The position numbers and the translations under genes were made by a program. Shown in pieces: positions 20,053 through 28,624 of a stretch of 64,000 nucleotides of DNA (positions are counted from its first letter, which is position 1; each line of letters begins with the position of its first letter). The DNA comes from Paracoccus xiamenensis (GTDB taxonomy: Bacteria > Pseudomonadota > Alphaproteobacteria > Rhodobacterales > Rhodobacteraceae): positions 1 to 64,000 of the forward strand of contig NZ_JAAOHY010000007.1 in assembly GCF_011308835.1 (NCBI RefSeq), given 5' to 3'. The notes beneath the pieces were generated by a model. It was not told where the DNA came from. It did no database searches and saw only the letters and a list, made by a program, of their open reading frames with translations.

Positions 20053-20670
20053 TTACCCGCGCGGGCGCAAGCCGCCTTCGCGAATGATGAATTCCGCGAC
20101 ATCTGCCGCGCCCCTGCCCTGACGCAAGGCAGCCATCACGACCGGCCGAGGCCCGCGCGCCGTGCGCGCATCGCTTTCAAGCAGGTCGGCATCGACCCCG
20201 ACATAGGGCGCAAGGTCGGTCTTGTTCACCACCAGCAGATCTGACCGCGCCAGCCCCGGCCCTTTCTTGCGCGGAATGTCCTGCCCGGCAGCCGTGTCGA
20301 TCACATAGATCGTCAGGTCGGCCAGTTCCGGGCTGAAGGTCGCCGCCAGATTGTCACCGCCCGATTCGATCAGCACCAGTTCCAGATCCGGCAGCGCCGA
20401 GGTCAGGTCGGCAATCGCGGCCAGGTTGATACTGGCATCTTCGCGAATGGCGGTATGCGGACAGCCGCCCGTTTCCACACCGCGCACCCGGTCCTGCGGC
20501 AGCACCTGCGCGCGCATCAGCGCCTCGGCATCCTCGCGGGTATAGATGTCGTTGGTGACCACCGCCATCGACAGGCGCGGGGCCAGCAGGCGAGCGAGTT
20601 CGATGGTCAGCGTTGTCTTGCCAGCGCCCACGGGGCCGCCGATGCCGACGCGAAGGGGTCCGGTGCTCAT
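20053..20670 (-). CDS. ureG: Urease accessory GTPase UreG
   Basis: Encodes 205 residues of the SIMIBI GTPase that powers nickel insertion into urease. Visible are the P-loop [13 protein letters not shown] at residues 8-20, the metal-binding [13 protein letters not shown] segment (the CPH motif), ESGGDN and the guanine-recognition NKTDLAP. Its start overlaps the ureF stop by 4 bases. It is the last gene of the urease operon. Confidence 0.97.
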   Translation of the reverse strand: MSTGPLRVGIGGPVGAGKTTLTIELARLLAPRLSMAVVTNDIYTREDAEALMRAQVLPQDRVRGVETGGCPHTAIREDASINLAAIADLTSALPDLELVLIESGGDNLAATFSPELADLTIYVIDTAAGQDIPRKKGPGLARSDLLVVNKTDLAPYVGVDADLLESDARTARGPRPVVMAALRQGRGAADVAEFIIREGGLRPRG

Positions 20671-21338
20671 GTGCGGAAAATCCTGACTGTCATGGTTTCG
20701 TGTTGCATCTGGGCGATGTCCGCGCCGATGGCGCAGCCGCCCAGATCATCCTCGGTCGCGTCGGCGGCCTGCGCGGCCAACCGCAGGATCACGGGCGACA
20801 GTCCAGCAAGGATACGCTGCCCCTCTGCCTGCCCAAGCGGCATGAAGCGGACGGCGGCTTGGATCAGGTTCAGCGCCTGCCCGTGCAGGTAAAGCCCGAT
20901 AATCTCTGCCCGGGCCAGATCCAGCCCGGCAAGCGCCCGGCCGACCGCGACCGGCAGGGCGGCAGGGGCATCGCTGGTGCCGGTCAGCGCGGCCGAGGTC
21001 GCCGCAAAGGCGCGGCCCTGTTCCAGCGTTTCCGTCAGCCGTTCGGATGTCAGGCACATGGCACGGGCCAGATCGTCCAGCCCCGCGTGATCCGCGCCGG
21101 GGCGCAGCGCCAGCGACAGGATCACCGCATCCGACCAGCCGCTGCCATGTTCCAGCACGTCGTTCAGCCAACGCGCCAGCCCCCCACCATCGCTGACCAG
21201 CCCCGCATCCATCGCCCATTCCAGCCCCTGCGCATAGGCGAAGGCCCCGGTCGGAAAGGCCGGGGACAGCAGTTGGACAGCCAGCAGGCGTGCCCCCGGC
21301 TGGATGACTTCAGTGCGAATGACCGAATGTCCGTCCAT
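20667..21338 (-). CDS. ureF: Urease accessory protein UreF
   Basis: Encodes about 223 residues of the all-helical UreF, which acts with UreD/UreG on apo-urease. Segments such as [20 protein letters not shown] near the start and the [13 protein letters not shown] stretch are typical. ATG at 21338 is preferred over GTG at 21353; it has GGTGGGG upstream. It overlaps the ureE end by 29 bases. The frame continues into ureG with a 4-base overlap. Confidence 0.9.
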   Translation of the reverse strand: MDGHSVIRTEVIQPGARLLAVQLLSPAFPTGAFAYAQGLEWAMDAGLVSDGGGLARWLNDVLEHGSGWSDAVILSLALRPGADHAGLDDLARAMCLTSERLTETLEQGRAFAATSAALTGTSDAPAALPVAVGRALAGLDLARAEIIGLYLHGQALNLIQAAVRFMPLGQAEGQRILAGLSPVILRLAAQAADATEDDLGGCAIGADIAQMQHETMTVRIFRT

Positions 21339-21777
21339 GGCCGTAAGCCCCACCTTCGGGCCGGAAGGGCGCGAAGCCTTTCACAACCTTCGCACCAAGC
21401 TTGCGAAGCATGTCCTCGAGCACGGGATCCGCCCGAATTATCAGATGGTCATCGGCCATTTCGCAGGGGCAATGCCGGTTGCCGATATGCCATGCCAGAC
21501 GCGGCAGATCGCCCTCGATCCGCAGGACCGGCTCATGCGCTTCGACCACCTCGATCGCGTTCCCATCTGCCAGCGCGAATGCCGCGCCGGGGTCCAGGCT
21601 GACCGTCTGCGGCAGGTCGACCATGAAGGCCGCGCCGCCCTCGGTCGCCAGCCGCTTGCGGCGCAGGCAGCGGGCGTCATAGTCCAGCACTACGCGCCCG
21701 ACGACCTTGCGGCCATGATCCGAGGGCAGCACCGCAACGGCGACGCCCAATTCATCGCCATGAGCCAGAAAATGCAT
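21310..21777 (-). CDS. ureE: Urease accessory nickel chaperone UreE
   Basis: Encodes 155 residues. The C-terminal domain has WHIGNRHCPCEM, which includes the UreE nickel-binding His region, and the tail ends with His-containing [10 protein letters not shown], a short version of the His-rich UreE tail. It delivers nickel to UreG/UreC. The start at 21777 (MHFLAHGDELG) is set by GGAGG five bases upstream; the frame to 21840 is open but not family-like. Confidence 0.9.
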   Translation of the reverse strand: MHFLAHGDELGVAVAVLPSDHGRKVVGRVVLDYDARCLRRKRLATEGGAAFMVDLPQTVSLDPGAAFALADGNAIEVVEAHEPVLRIEGDLPRLAWHIGNRHCPCEMADDHLIIRADPVLEDMLRKLGAKVVKGFAPFRPEGGAYGHGRTFGHSH

Positions 21778-21788
21778 CAGAACCTCCT

Positions 21789-23492
21789 TCAATACAGGAA
21801 ATAACGTTGGGCGAGCGGCAGTTCGGTCGCCGGCTCGCAAGTCAAAAGCGCGCCATCCGCGCGGACCTCGTAGGTCTCTGGATCGACCTCGATTTCCGGG
21901 GTGGCATCGTTCAGCCGCATGTCGCGCTTTCCGATGCCGCGCGTGCCCTCGACCGCGATCATCGCCTTGCCCAGCCCCTCGCCACAGCCACGGTTCAGCC
22001 CGGCGCGCGACACAAACGCGACCGAGGCCTGCTGCGCCGCCCGGCCAAGCGCGCCGAACATCGGGCGCGAATACATCGGCTGCGGCGTCGGGATCGAGGC
22101 GTTGGGATCGCCCATCTGCGCCATGACGATCTGCCCACCGATCAGCGACATTTCCGGCTTAGCCCCGAAAAATGCCGGGTGCCACAGAACCAGATCGGCG
22201 CGCTTGCCGACCTCGATGCTGCCGACATGGCTGCTGATCCCATGCGCCACCGCCGGGTTGATGGTGTATTTCGCGATGTAACGGCGGGCGCGCAGGTTGT
22301 CGTTCTGCCCCGTCTCGCCCGCCAGCCTGCCGCGCTGCACCTTCATCTTGTGGGCGGTCTGCCATGTGCGGGTAATCACCTCGCCCACCCGGCCCATGGC
22401 CTGACTGTCGGAGCTGATGATCGAAAATGCGCCCAGATCGTGCAGGATGTCCTCTGCTGCAATCGTCTCTCGCCGGATACGGCTTTCCGCGAAGGCCACG
22501 TCTTCAGGGATGGCGCGGTCGAGGTGGTGACACACCATCAGCATGTCCAGATGCTCCTCGATCGTGTTGCGGGTATAGGGCCGCGTCGGGTTGGTCGAGG
22601 ACGGGATGACATTCTGGCTGCCGACCACGCGCATGATGTCCGGCGCGTGGCCACCGCCCGCGCCTTCGGTGTGATAGGCATGGATGGTGCGGCCGGCGAT
22701 GGCCTTCAACGTATTCTCGACAAAGCCGGATTCGTTCAGCGTGTCAGTATGGATCATCACCTGAATGTCGTGATCCTCGGCCACGGTCAGGCAGCAGTCG
22801 ATGGCGGCGGGGGTGGTGCCCCAATCCTCATGCAGTTTCAGCGCACAGGCCCCGGCGCGTATCTGTTCCACCAGCGCCTCGGGGCGCGAGGCATTGCCCT
22901 TGCCGGCGAGGCCGATGTTCATCGGCAGGCTGTCGGCGGCCTCCAGCATGCGACGGATATGCCACGGCCCCGGTGTGCAGGTCGTGGCAAGCGTCCCATG
23001 CGCGGGCCCGGTGCCGCCGCCGATCATCGTGGTGATGCCGGAATGCAGCGCGTCATCGACCTGCTGCGGGCAGATGAAATGGATGTGGCAGTCGATGCCG
23101 CCCGCCGTCACGATGCGGCCCTCGGCGGCGATGATTTCGGTCCCCGGTCCGATGATGATGGTGACGCCGGGCTGCGTATCGGGATTGCCCGCCTTGCCGA
23201 TGGCTTTGATGCGGCCGTCCTTCAGCCCGATATCGGCCTTGTAGATGCCCGAGTGGTCGAGGATCAGCGCATTGGTCAGCACCGTATCCATCGCCCCGCC
23301 TTCGCGGGTGATCTGGCTTTGCCCCATGCCGTCGCGGATGACCTTGCCGCCGCCGAACTTGACCTCTTCGCCATAGGTGGTCAGGTCGCGTTCGACCTCG
23401 ATGATGATGTCGGTGTCGCCAAGGCGGACGCGGTCGCCGGTCGTGGGGCCGAACATGTCTGAATAGGCGGCACGAGAGATTTCAACCGGCAT
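21789..23492 (-). CDS. ureC: Urease alpha subunit
   Basis: Encodes 567 residues, the catalytic nickel subunit. Typical segments: the N-terminal [33 protein letters not shown] (metal His pair), ALKLHEDWG with the Lys that is carbamylated to bridge the two Ni ions, [14 protein letters not shown], and the active-site flap [20 protein letters not shown] with its Cys-His pair. It hydrolyses urea to ammonia and carbamate in the cytoplasm. It overlaps the ureB stop by one base (TAATG). Confidence 0.98.
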   Translation of the reverse strand: MPVEISRAAYSDMFGPTTGDRVRLGDTDIIIEVERDLTTYGEEVKFGGGKVIRDGMGQSQITREGGAMDTVLTNALILDHSGIYKADIGLKDGRIKAIGKAGNPDTQPGVTIIIGPGTEIIAAEGRIVTAGGIDCHIHFICPQQVDDALHSGITTMIGGGTGPAHGTLATTCTPGPWHIRRMLEAADSLPMNIGLAGKGNASRPEALVEQIRAGACALKLHEDWGTTPAAIDCCLTVAEDHDIQVMIHTDTLNESGFVENTLKAIAGRTIHAYHTEGAGGGHAPDIMRVVGSQNVIPSSTNPTRPYTRNTIEEHLDMLMVCHHLDRAIPEDVAFAESRIRRETIAAEDILHDLGAFSIISSDSQAMGRVGEVITRTWQTAHKMKVQRGRLAGETGQNDNLRARRYIAKYTINPAVAHGISSHVGSIEVGKRADLVLWHPAFFGAKPEMSLIGGQIVMAQMGDPNASIPTPQPMYSRPMFGALGRAAQQASVAFVSRAGLNRGCGEGLGKAMIAVEGTRGIGKRDMRLNDATPEIEVDPETYEVRADGALLTCEPATELPLAQRYFLY

Positions 23493-23797
23493 TACAGCGC
23501 CCCCATGACGTGACTGTTGAAGCCCCAGACCTCGCGCCCGCCGGCATAGGGGATCAGCCGAACCTCGCGCTTCTGGCCGGGTTCAAAGCGGATTGCGGTG
23601 CCGGCGGGGATATCCAGCCGCATGCCGCGCGCCGCCGCGCGGTCGAATTCCAGCCCCGGATTGGTTTCCGCGAAATGATAGTGACTGCCGACCTGCACGG
23701 GTCGGTCGCCGGTATTGGCGATCATCAGGGTGAGGCTTTCGCGGCCTTCGTTCAGGGTGATGGCGCCTTTGGCCGGGATGATTTCGCCGGGGATCAT
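23492..23797 (-). CDS. ureB: Urease beta subunit
   Basis: Encodes 101 residues, the normal size of a separate bacterial Ure[21 protein letters not shown] is the standard N-terminus, and [13 protein letters not shown] and [13 protein letters not shown] are conserved blocks. The start at 23797 is one base after the ureJ stop; a much longer upstream frame is only a shadow of ureJ. It forms the structural core of urease with UreA and UreC. Confidence 0.97.
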   Translation of the reverse strand: MIPGEIIPAKGAITLNEGRESLTLMIANTGDRPVQVGSHYHFAETNPGLEFDRAAARGMRLDIPAGTAIRFEPGQKREVRLIPYAGGREVWGFNSHVMGAL

Positions 23798-23798
23798 G

Positions 23799-24353
23799 TC
23801 AGCCCGCCACTGCCAGAGTGACCCCGGCAAGTGCCGCCACAAAGCCCGCGCCACGGATCGCCAGCGCCGGGATCGCCTTGCCCGACACGATGCCCAGCCC
23901 GTGCAGGGCCGCCGTCGCCACCGCAAAGCCCGCCGCATAGACCGCGAGCCCGCTGGCCGGGCCTTCCGCCCCATGCGCCCAGCCATGCGCCGCGCCAAAG
24001 ATCGCCGTGCCCGCCAGCAGCAACGGCAGGGGCAGCCGCACCGCCATCGCGACAAGCGCGCCGAGGATAATGCAGGAGGCGAGGATCGTCGGCTCGACCG
24101 CTGGGAAGGGCATCTCCGCGGCACCCATCAGGCCGCCGACCAGCATGGCCCCCACGAAGGCCAGCGGCAGCGCCCAAAGCGCGCGCCCGCCAACCTGCGC
24201 GGCCAGCAGTCCAAGCGCCACCATGGCCAGCATGTGGTCGGCACCGCTGAACGGGTGGCCAAAGCCGGTCGCGAAACTGCCGGAATCGTGCCCGGTATGG
24301 GCAAGCGCGGCAGAGGGCAAAAGGGTCAGCAGGATCAGGGTCTTTTTCATCAT
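23799..24353 (-). CDS. ureJ: HupE/UreJ nickel-uptake-type membrane protein
   Basis: Encodes 184 residues with a signal-peptide-like N-terminus ([19 protein letters not shown]) and about six membrane segments. It has the family signature [18 protein letters not shown] near residue 31 and a second His site at [10 protein letters not shown]. HupE/UreJ proteins are thought to bring nickel to urease or hydrogenase. Its place between ureA and ureB supports a nickel role for urease. Either of two adjacent ATGs (24353, 24350) could start it. Confidence 0.88.
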   Translation of the reverse strand: MMKKTLILLTLLPSAALAHTGHDSGSFATGFGHPFSGADHMLAMVALGLLAAQVGGRALWALPLAFVGAMLVGGLMGAAEMPFPAVEPTILASCIILGALVAMAVRLPLPLLLAGTAIFGAAHGWAHGAEGPASGLAVYAAGFAVATAALHGLGIVSGKAIPALAIRGAGFVAALAGVTLAVAG

Positions 24354-24358
24354 TCGCC

Positions 24359-24661
24359 TCAGCGGATCGGGTGGTGAACGGTCACCAGCTTGGTGCCGTC
24401 GGGAAAGGTGGCCTCGACCTGTACGGTCTCGATCATTTCGGGGATGCCTTGCATGCACTGATCTGCGCGGATCACGGTGCCGCCGGCCGCCATCAGGTCG
24501 GCCACGCTGCGCCCGTCGCGCGCGCCCTCGACCACGTAATCGGTAATCAGGGCGATCGCCTCGGGGTGGTTCAGCTTGACGCCGCGGTCCAGCCGCCCGC
24601 GCGCGACCATCGCGGCGAGGCTGACCAGCAGCTTGTCCTTTTCGCGGGGTGTCAGGTTCAT
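24359..24661 (-). CDS. ureA: Urease gamma subunit
   Basis: Encodes 100 residues, the complete UreA. The N-terminus [20 protein letters not shown] and the segments [20 protein letters not shown] and [19 protein letters not shown] are textbook. It begins 8 bases after the ureD stop and ends 5 bases before ureJ, so the genes form one transcript. Confidence 0.98.
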   Translation of the reverse strand: MNLTPREKDKLLVSLAAMVARGRLDRGVKLNHPEAIALITDYVVEGARDGRSVADLMAAGGTVIRADQCMQGIPEMIETVQVEATFPDGTKLVTVHHPIR

Positions 24662-24669
24662 GTCGTCTC

Positions 24670-25473
24670 CTATGACTGCCAGACGCGGGGCAGCGCGCCC
24701 GGCCGGAGTGTCTCGATCAGGCGCATCATCTGGCGACGCAGCGGCCAGGCGTCGGGCGCATGGGCGCGCAGCACGACGCGCCCCGGCAGCGCCGAGGCAG
24801 CGGCAGTGACATCAGGTTCGGTCAGCGCGGCACGAAGCGCCGGCAGTTGAACCTCGGCGCCGGGGGCGGAAAGGATCAGCACGGCAATGGCGCGCGCGCC
24901 TTGCAACAGCGCCGGCGCGTTACCACGGGCAAGACTGCTGTCGTCCAGCCGGAACGGGTCAAAGACTTCAATCCGGCCTGCGCGGCGGATGATGCGCCGG
25001 TCGGACAGCGACAACCGGCTCACCGTCTCGCCCATCGCAGCCCGGCCCAGCACGATGGTTTCCAGCCCAAGAAAGCTGGCGTTCTCCGCAAGGTCCACCA
25101 CCGTTTCCCGGTCCAGACTCGCACCGTCGAAAAGGATGGTTTCCTGTGGCAGCCAATCCAGCATCCCGCCCGCCGCAACGCTTAGCGTAACCCGTGCCTG
25201 CGCCGACACGCCCTCGGCGCGATAGGCCCGTTCCGCCGTCTGGGTGGTGGCGGTGGCGCGGGTCGAGGGGCCAAGATCGACACGATAATCCAGCCGGTCG
25301 CCCGCGGTCAGGCCGCCTGACGTGTTCAGAAAAACGATCTCGGGCCGCGCGCCATGGCAGCGCGGAAGCAGCGCCTTGGCACTGCCGGATTGCGACAGCT
25401 CGACCAGTCGCCCCCCGCTCAGGGCCACCCGCGCCACGCCTTCACTGCGCTGCATATGAACCGCATCGAACAT
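24670..25473 (-). CDS. ureD: Urease accessory protein UreD (UreH)
   Basis: Encodes 267 residues of the beta-helical UreD scaffold that binds apo-urease and channels nickel with UreF/UreG. Conserved parts: [20 protein letters not shown] near residue 46, [12 protein letters not shown] near 75 and [13 protein letters not shown] near 108. It is the first gene of the operon; the promoter should lie in the 349 bases upstream, where two inverted repeats are seen. Confidence 0.94.
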   Translation of the reverse strand: MFDAVHMQRSEGVARVALSGGRLVELSQSGSAKALLPRCHGARPEIVFLNTSGGLTAGDRLDYRVDLGPSTRATATTQTAERAYRAEGVSAQARVTLSVAAGGMLDWLPQETILFDGASLDRETVVDLAENASFLGLETIVLGRAAMGETVSRLSLSDRRIIRRAGRIEVFDPFRLDDSSLARGNAPALLQGARAIAVLILSAPGAEVQLPALRAALTEPDVTAAASALPGRVVLRAHAPDAWPLRRQMMRLIETLRPGALPRVWQS

Positions 25474-25822
25474 GAGGCAACCGTAATGCCGCGATGAGGC
25501 AATGATGAGAGCCAGCCCCGGCAGACGTTGCTTAATCCCCGGCGCCTCGGCGCAAATGCCGAGACATCAAGCAGGCTGCTTGAATTCTAAGCAGCATGTG
25601 CACTGACGCGCCATTTGACCCCGGACGATGCCGGACCGGATTTGGCGATCACCGGCCCCGCCTACAATCGGCATCCGCCGCACAGACGCAGCTGGCACAA
25701 GCTGCGCTGCCTTTTTAAATCAATACATTATAATCGAAAACCGCATGACCAGCTGCTGTATACAGCCTGAATAATCGCCGTGGCGATTGACGCACCAACG
25801 CGGCGACCATATCCGTGATCTT
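25474..25822 (-). promoter_or_regulatory. Upstream control region of the urease operon
   Basis: The 349 bases between ureD and selC carry no convincing gene. Two close inverted repeats are seen: CTCGGC-6 bases-GCCGAG (25546-25563) and CAAGCAG-G-CTGCTTG (25568-25582), about 73-109 bases ahead of the ureD start. These could be operators for a nitrogen or urea-responsive regulator. No clear sigma-54 -24/-12 pair was found in the minus orientation. 25720-25760 is AT-rich. Confidence 0.4.
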
Positions 25823-25916
25823 GGAAGAGCAACATCCCCGGTGGGGTGCCCGGACTTCAAATCCGGCGGGGGGCGCGCGGCGCCTTCGGTGGGTTCGACT
25901 CCCTCCTCTTCCGCCA
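25823..25916 (+). tRNA. selC: tRNA-Sec (anticodon TCA)
   Basis: 94 bases including an encoded CCA. The acceptor GGAAGAG pairs with CTCTTCC, followed by discriminator G. The D arm CCCCGGTGGGG is of the long Sec type, the anticodon stem CCGGA/TCCGG encloses CTTCAAA (anticodon TCA), and an unusually long GC-rich variable arm (about 25866-25888) precedes the GGTTCGACTCC T-loop. This matches bacterial selC, so the organism should insert selenocysteine at UGA in some proteins; selA/selB and a selenoprotein gene are not in the window. A T7 run at 25923-25929 may terminate it. Confidence 0.93.
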
Positions 25917-26574
25917 TTACCCTTTTTTTGGGCGTTGTTATTGTTTGATTTTATCTCGACTTTCGCGAACAAGGCAGCGCCCGCAGGAGAAAGCGGCTTC
26001 GGAATGCCCCCTGCAGTTTGCGGCCTGATCGCTTTTCCCGTTCATACCCAAGCGTTTGCACCGGCCCAAAGGGCGAACAACTGCTGCCCCATGAATACGA
26101 TAATATATACGAAAACAACGACGGTACGGTCAGCTTGTCCAGAGATGGGGTGGTGCAGGCCTATTCGCCGTGCGGCCGCGTTCTCTCTCCGCTTGCTGGC
26201 CCCTTGTTCCGAGGTTCGTTTCCGCGCGACGGCGATTTGTCGATGATCTCCCTCGCGCGTCATCATTGCTTGCATCGGGACATCCGCAGAAAGCTGAGCG
26301 AGGCTGTATTGGACGCCCCAATCAATACGGGTCGCGGTGTCTTTTTCCAGTTCCAGCCCGAACAGGCCGGCTCGAGCAATGCATTCGCCGTTGAGCCATG
26401 GACAGCCCTCGACGAGGGTTGACATGATCCCTCGGCCCTGTACGGCAATAGGAGCGAACATGAACAATTCAGGTTCCGCTGCATGTCAGGCGTCTTGAAC
26501 GGGCACTGCTGCGCGCGGATCGCACAATGGCAGAAGCTGCGTCGCCGACCTGCAATGCCGCAGGAAGAACCATC
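25917..26574. other. Region after selC, no gene recognised
   Basis: About 660 bases between selC and the first sox-region gene. Composition is lower in GC than its surroundings near 25920-25970 and 26085-26120. Open frames exist on both strands (plus 26018-26422, 134 codons; minus 26042-26467, 141 codons), but neither resembles a family I know, nor shows clear ribosome-binding sites. The stretch may be decayed mobile DNA at the 3' end of a tRNA gene. Confidence 0.4.
26042..26467 (-). CDS. Hypothetical protein, doubtful
   Basis: A 141-codon frame with no family I recognise. Residues around 15-60 read like a soluble fold (GIMSTLVEGCPWLNGECIA, then LFGLELEKDTATRIDWGV), and the C-terminal part has a short hydrophobic stretch (TVVVFVYIIVFMGQQLFALW). 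The opposite strand is also open over most of this region, so only a homology search can decide. Listed so that it is not lost. Confidence 0.2.
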   Translation of the reverse strand: MFMFAPIAVQGRGIMSTLVEGCPWLNGECIARAGLFGLELEKDTATRIDWGVQYSLAQLSADVPMQAMMTREGDHRQIAVARKRTSEQGASKRRENAAARRIGLHHPISGQADRTVVVFVYIIVFMGQQLFALWAGANAWV

Positions 26575-27633
26575 ATGGACCTGTCGCCCATCACGGACAG
26601 ATTAGGAGATTTACCCACCGCGGCCCTTTTGGGGCTGGTGACGGGAATTTTCTTCGGCGTTGCGGCGCAGCGATCCGCTTTTTGCCTTCGCGCGGCGACA
26701 GTCGAATTTTCCCGCCGCAGGTTGGGACCGCGAATGGCGGTGTGGCTGCTGGCCTTCTCCTCGGCTGTGATCTGGGTTCAGGCGGGCTGGTTGTTCGGGC
26801 TGATGGATACCAATACCGCGCGGATGATGGCCGTCACCGGCAGCGTCAGCGGGGCGATCATCGGCGGGTTGATCTTTGGCGCGGGCATGGTGCTTGCGCG
26901 GGGATGCCCCGGCCGCCTTCTGGTGCTGGCGGCGACCGGCAATCTGCGCTCGATCCTCAGCGGCCTGCTGTTTGCCGTGACAGCGCAGATGACGCTGTAT
27001 GGCTGGCTTGCCGGCGCGCGTCTGGAGCTGGCGCAGCTCTGGACTACGCCCGGCGGGCGCAATGTCGATCTGTCCGTCGCCCTGGGGTTGCCCGGCTGGA
27101 GCGCGCTTGCCGTCGGCCTGATATGCGCCGCATTTGCGCTGTTTCTGGCGCGGCGGAACCGGATCGCGCCGGGCATACTGATATTCGGTGCGGGCGTGGG
27201 GGTGACCGTGGCGATCGGCTATTTTCTGACCTTCAGCCTGTCGCAAATCGCCTTCGATCCCGTCACGGTCACTTCCGTCACCTTTACCGGCCCCTCTGCC
27301 AACACGCTGATGGCCATGCTGGTGCCGTTCGATGGCTGGAGCTTCGATCTGGGCCTGGTGCCGGGCGTCTTCATCGGCTCCTTTCTGGCGGCATGGGCCG
27401 GCGGCGCCCTGAGATTTGAGGGCTTCGAAAGCGCCGGGCAGACGCGCCGGGCCATGGTTGGCGCCGTGATGATGGGTTTCGGGGGCATGTTGGCGGGCGG
27501 GTGTTCAATCGGAAACGGCCTGTCGGGCACATCGGTCATGGCGCTGACGGCATGGGTCGCGCTGTTTTCGATGTGGATCGGCGGCATGGCCACGGATCGC
27601 CTGATCGATCAGCGGGGTGGGGAAGCGGTGTAG
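26575..27633 (+). CDS. YeeE/YedE-family transporter (SoxT-like)
   Basis: Encodes 352 residues with about ten hydrophobic segments. It has the two Gly-rich, Cys-containing repeats of the YeeE/YedE (DUF395, TsuA-like) family: GMVLARGCPGRLLVLAATG near residue 105 and GGMLAGGCSIGNGLSG near 305; the Cys residues are thought to relay thiosulfate or other sulfur compounds through the membrane. ATG 26575 (MDLSPITDRLG) follows AGGAAGAACC and is preferred to 26527. It is convergent with the MBL gene at 27656 and is one of two YeeE proteins at this sox locus. A role in sulfur-compound uptake is inferred. Confidence 0.85.
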   Translation: MDLSPITDRLGDLPTAALLGLVTGIFFGVAAQRSAFCLRAATVEFSRRRLGPRMAVWLLAFSSAVIWVQAGWLFGLMDTNTARMMAVTGSVSGAIIGGLIFGAGMVLARGCPGRLLVLAATGNLRSILSGLLFAVTAQMTLYGWLAGARLELAQLWTTPGGRNVDLSVALGLPGWSALAVGLICAAFALFLARRNRIAPGILIFGAGVGVTVAIGYFLTFSLSQIAFDPVTVTSVTFTGPSANTLMAMLVPFDGWSFDLGLVPGVFIGSFLAAWAGGALRFEGFESAGQTRRAMVGAVMMGFGGMLAGGCSIGNGLSGTSVMALTAWVALFSMWIGGMATDRLIDQRGGEAV

Positions 27634-27655
27634 TCCGGCCTGCCCGCATCGGCAA

Positions 27656-28624
27656 TCATTCGAACTCCATTTCGGAAAAGACGACGCCTGCATTCTTGGT
27701 GGCCAGCTCCTCGAACGTGTCCATCCATTCCCATTGGGACTGATCCACATAATAGGCCTGTGACAAGTCGCCCCCATTGTCGAGATGTTCGGCGATCTTG
27801 GCGCGCAGATCCTTCAGGTAGTCGATGGTCGCGTGCCGGATTGTTGCAAGATCGGTGGGCGCCCCATGTCCGGGAACGATGATCTCCGCCCCCAGCGGTT
27901 CCAGCGCCGTTTCGAAGGTTTCGATCCAGCAAAGGATGCAGGTGCCTTCGAAGATCGGCGGCATCCGTTCGGAAAAGGCAATATCGCCCGCGATCAGCAC
28001 CTTGCTGCCCGGCAGCCAGACCTGCGTGTCGCCGGGCGAATGGGCGGGACCGAGATTCAGCACCTCGATCCGCGTGTCACCCATCTGGATGTCCTTGCGG
28101 TCGGTAAAGGTTTCCGTCGGCTCCACGATGGTTGTGCCTTCGGCATTTTCCAGAGCATAGGATTTCAGCGCCTCAAGCCCGCGCGGTCCTTCGGTATCGA
28201 TGAAGTCGGCCGCTGCTTCCTCATGCGCCAGAATGGGCACCCCTTGCGCGGTCCAATAGCTGTTGCCCAGCATCGAATGGCCCTGGCCGTTTTCGTTGAT
28301 GACCAGCTTGACCGGCTGGTCAGTGATCTTGCCGATCTCGTCGTGCAGGGCCTCGGCCAGCTTCCAGGACGCCCCGCCGTTGATCACCGCCACGCCGTCC
28401 GAGGTCACGATGAAGGACAGGTTGTTGTTGTGGCCCGCGTTTTCATAGGTCGGCGGCTGGGTCGCGCCAATCGCGCTATAGACCCCTTCGGCCACCTTGA
28501 TCGGCGCATCATAAAGGACCGAGTCCGGATATTTGTCCGGGGTGTCATCAGCTTTCGCCAGCGTTGCCGGCACCGCCAGCAGCGTCGCGGTCGCGATCAA
28601 GCGTGTGTCAAACCGCATCTTCAT
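27656..28624 (-). CDS. Exported MBL-fold protein with altered metal motif (SoxH-like)
   Basis: Encodes 322 residues with a Sec-type signal peptide (cleavage likely near LAKA-D, residue 25). The fold is metallo-beta-lactamase-like: LSFIVTSDGVAVINGG near 69, GPAHSPGDTQVWLP near 193 (His195), IAGDIAFSERMP (Asp213) and IVPGHGAPTD (His253). The usual HxHxDH is replaced by NENGQGHS at 110-117, so normal two-zinc hydrolysis is doubtful. Similar proteins occur in sox clusters (SoxH-like); their substrate is not settled. Its start overlaps the upstream MBL gene by 4 bases and it ends the soxVW unit. Confidence 0.8.
   Translation of the reverse strand: MKMRFDTRLIATATLLAVPATLAKADDTPDKYPDSVLYDAPIKVAEGVYSAIGATQPPTYENAGHNNNLSFIVTSDGVAVINGGASWKLAEALHDEIGKITDQPVKLVINENGQGHSMLGNSYWTAQGVPILAHEEAAADFIDTEGPRGLEALKSYALENAEGTTIVEPTETFTDRKDIQMGDTRIEVLNLGPAHSPGDTQVWLPGSKVLIAGDIAFSERMPPIFEGTCILCWIETFETALEPLGAEIIVPGHGAPTDLATIRHATIDYLKDLRAKIAEHLDNGGDLSQAYYVDQSQWEWMDTFEELATKNAGVVFSEMEFE

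Noticed and set aside
25501..25545. Sigma-54-like GGCAG...TTGCT near 25519-25533
   Set aside because: It is on the plus strand, away from ureD, and the GG-to-GC spacing is two bases short of the consensus.
25846..25855. Ten bases (GGTGCCCGGA) in selC that match the 3' end of tRNA-Phe
   Set aside because: Considered as an attachment-site repeat, but it lies in the D-arm/anticodon side of selC rather than its 3' end, and the match stops after ten bases; chance is likely.
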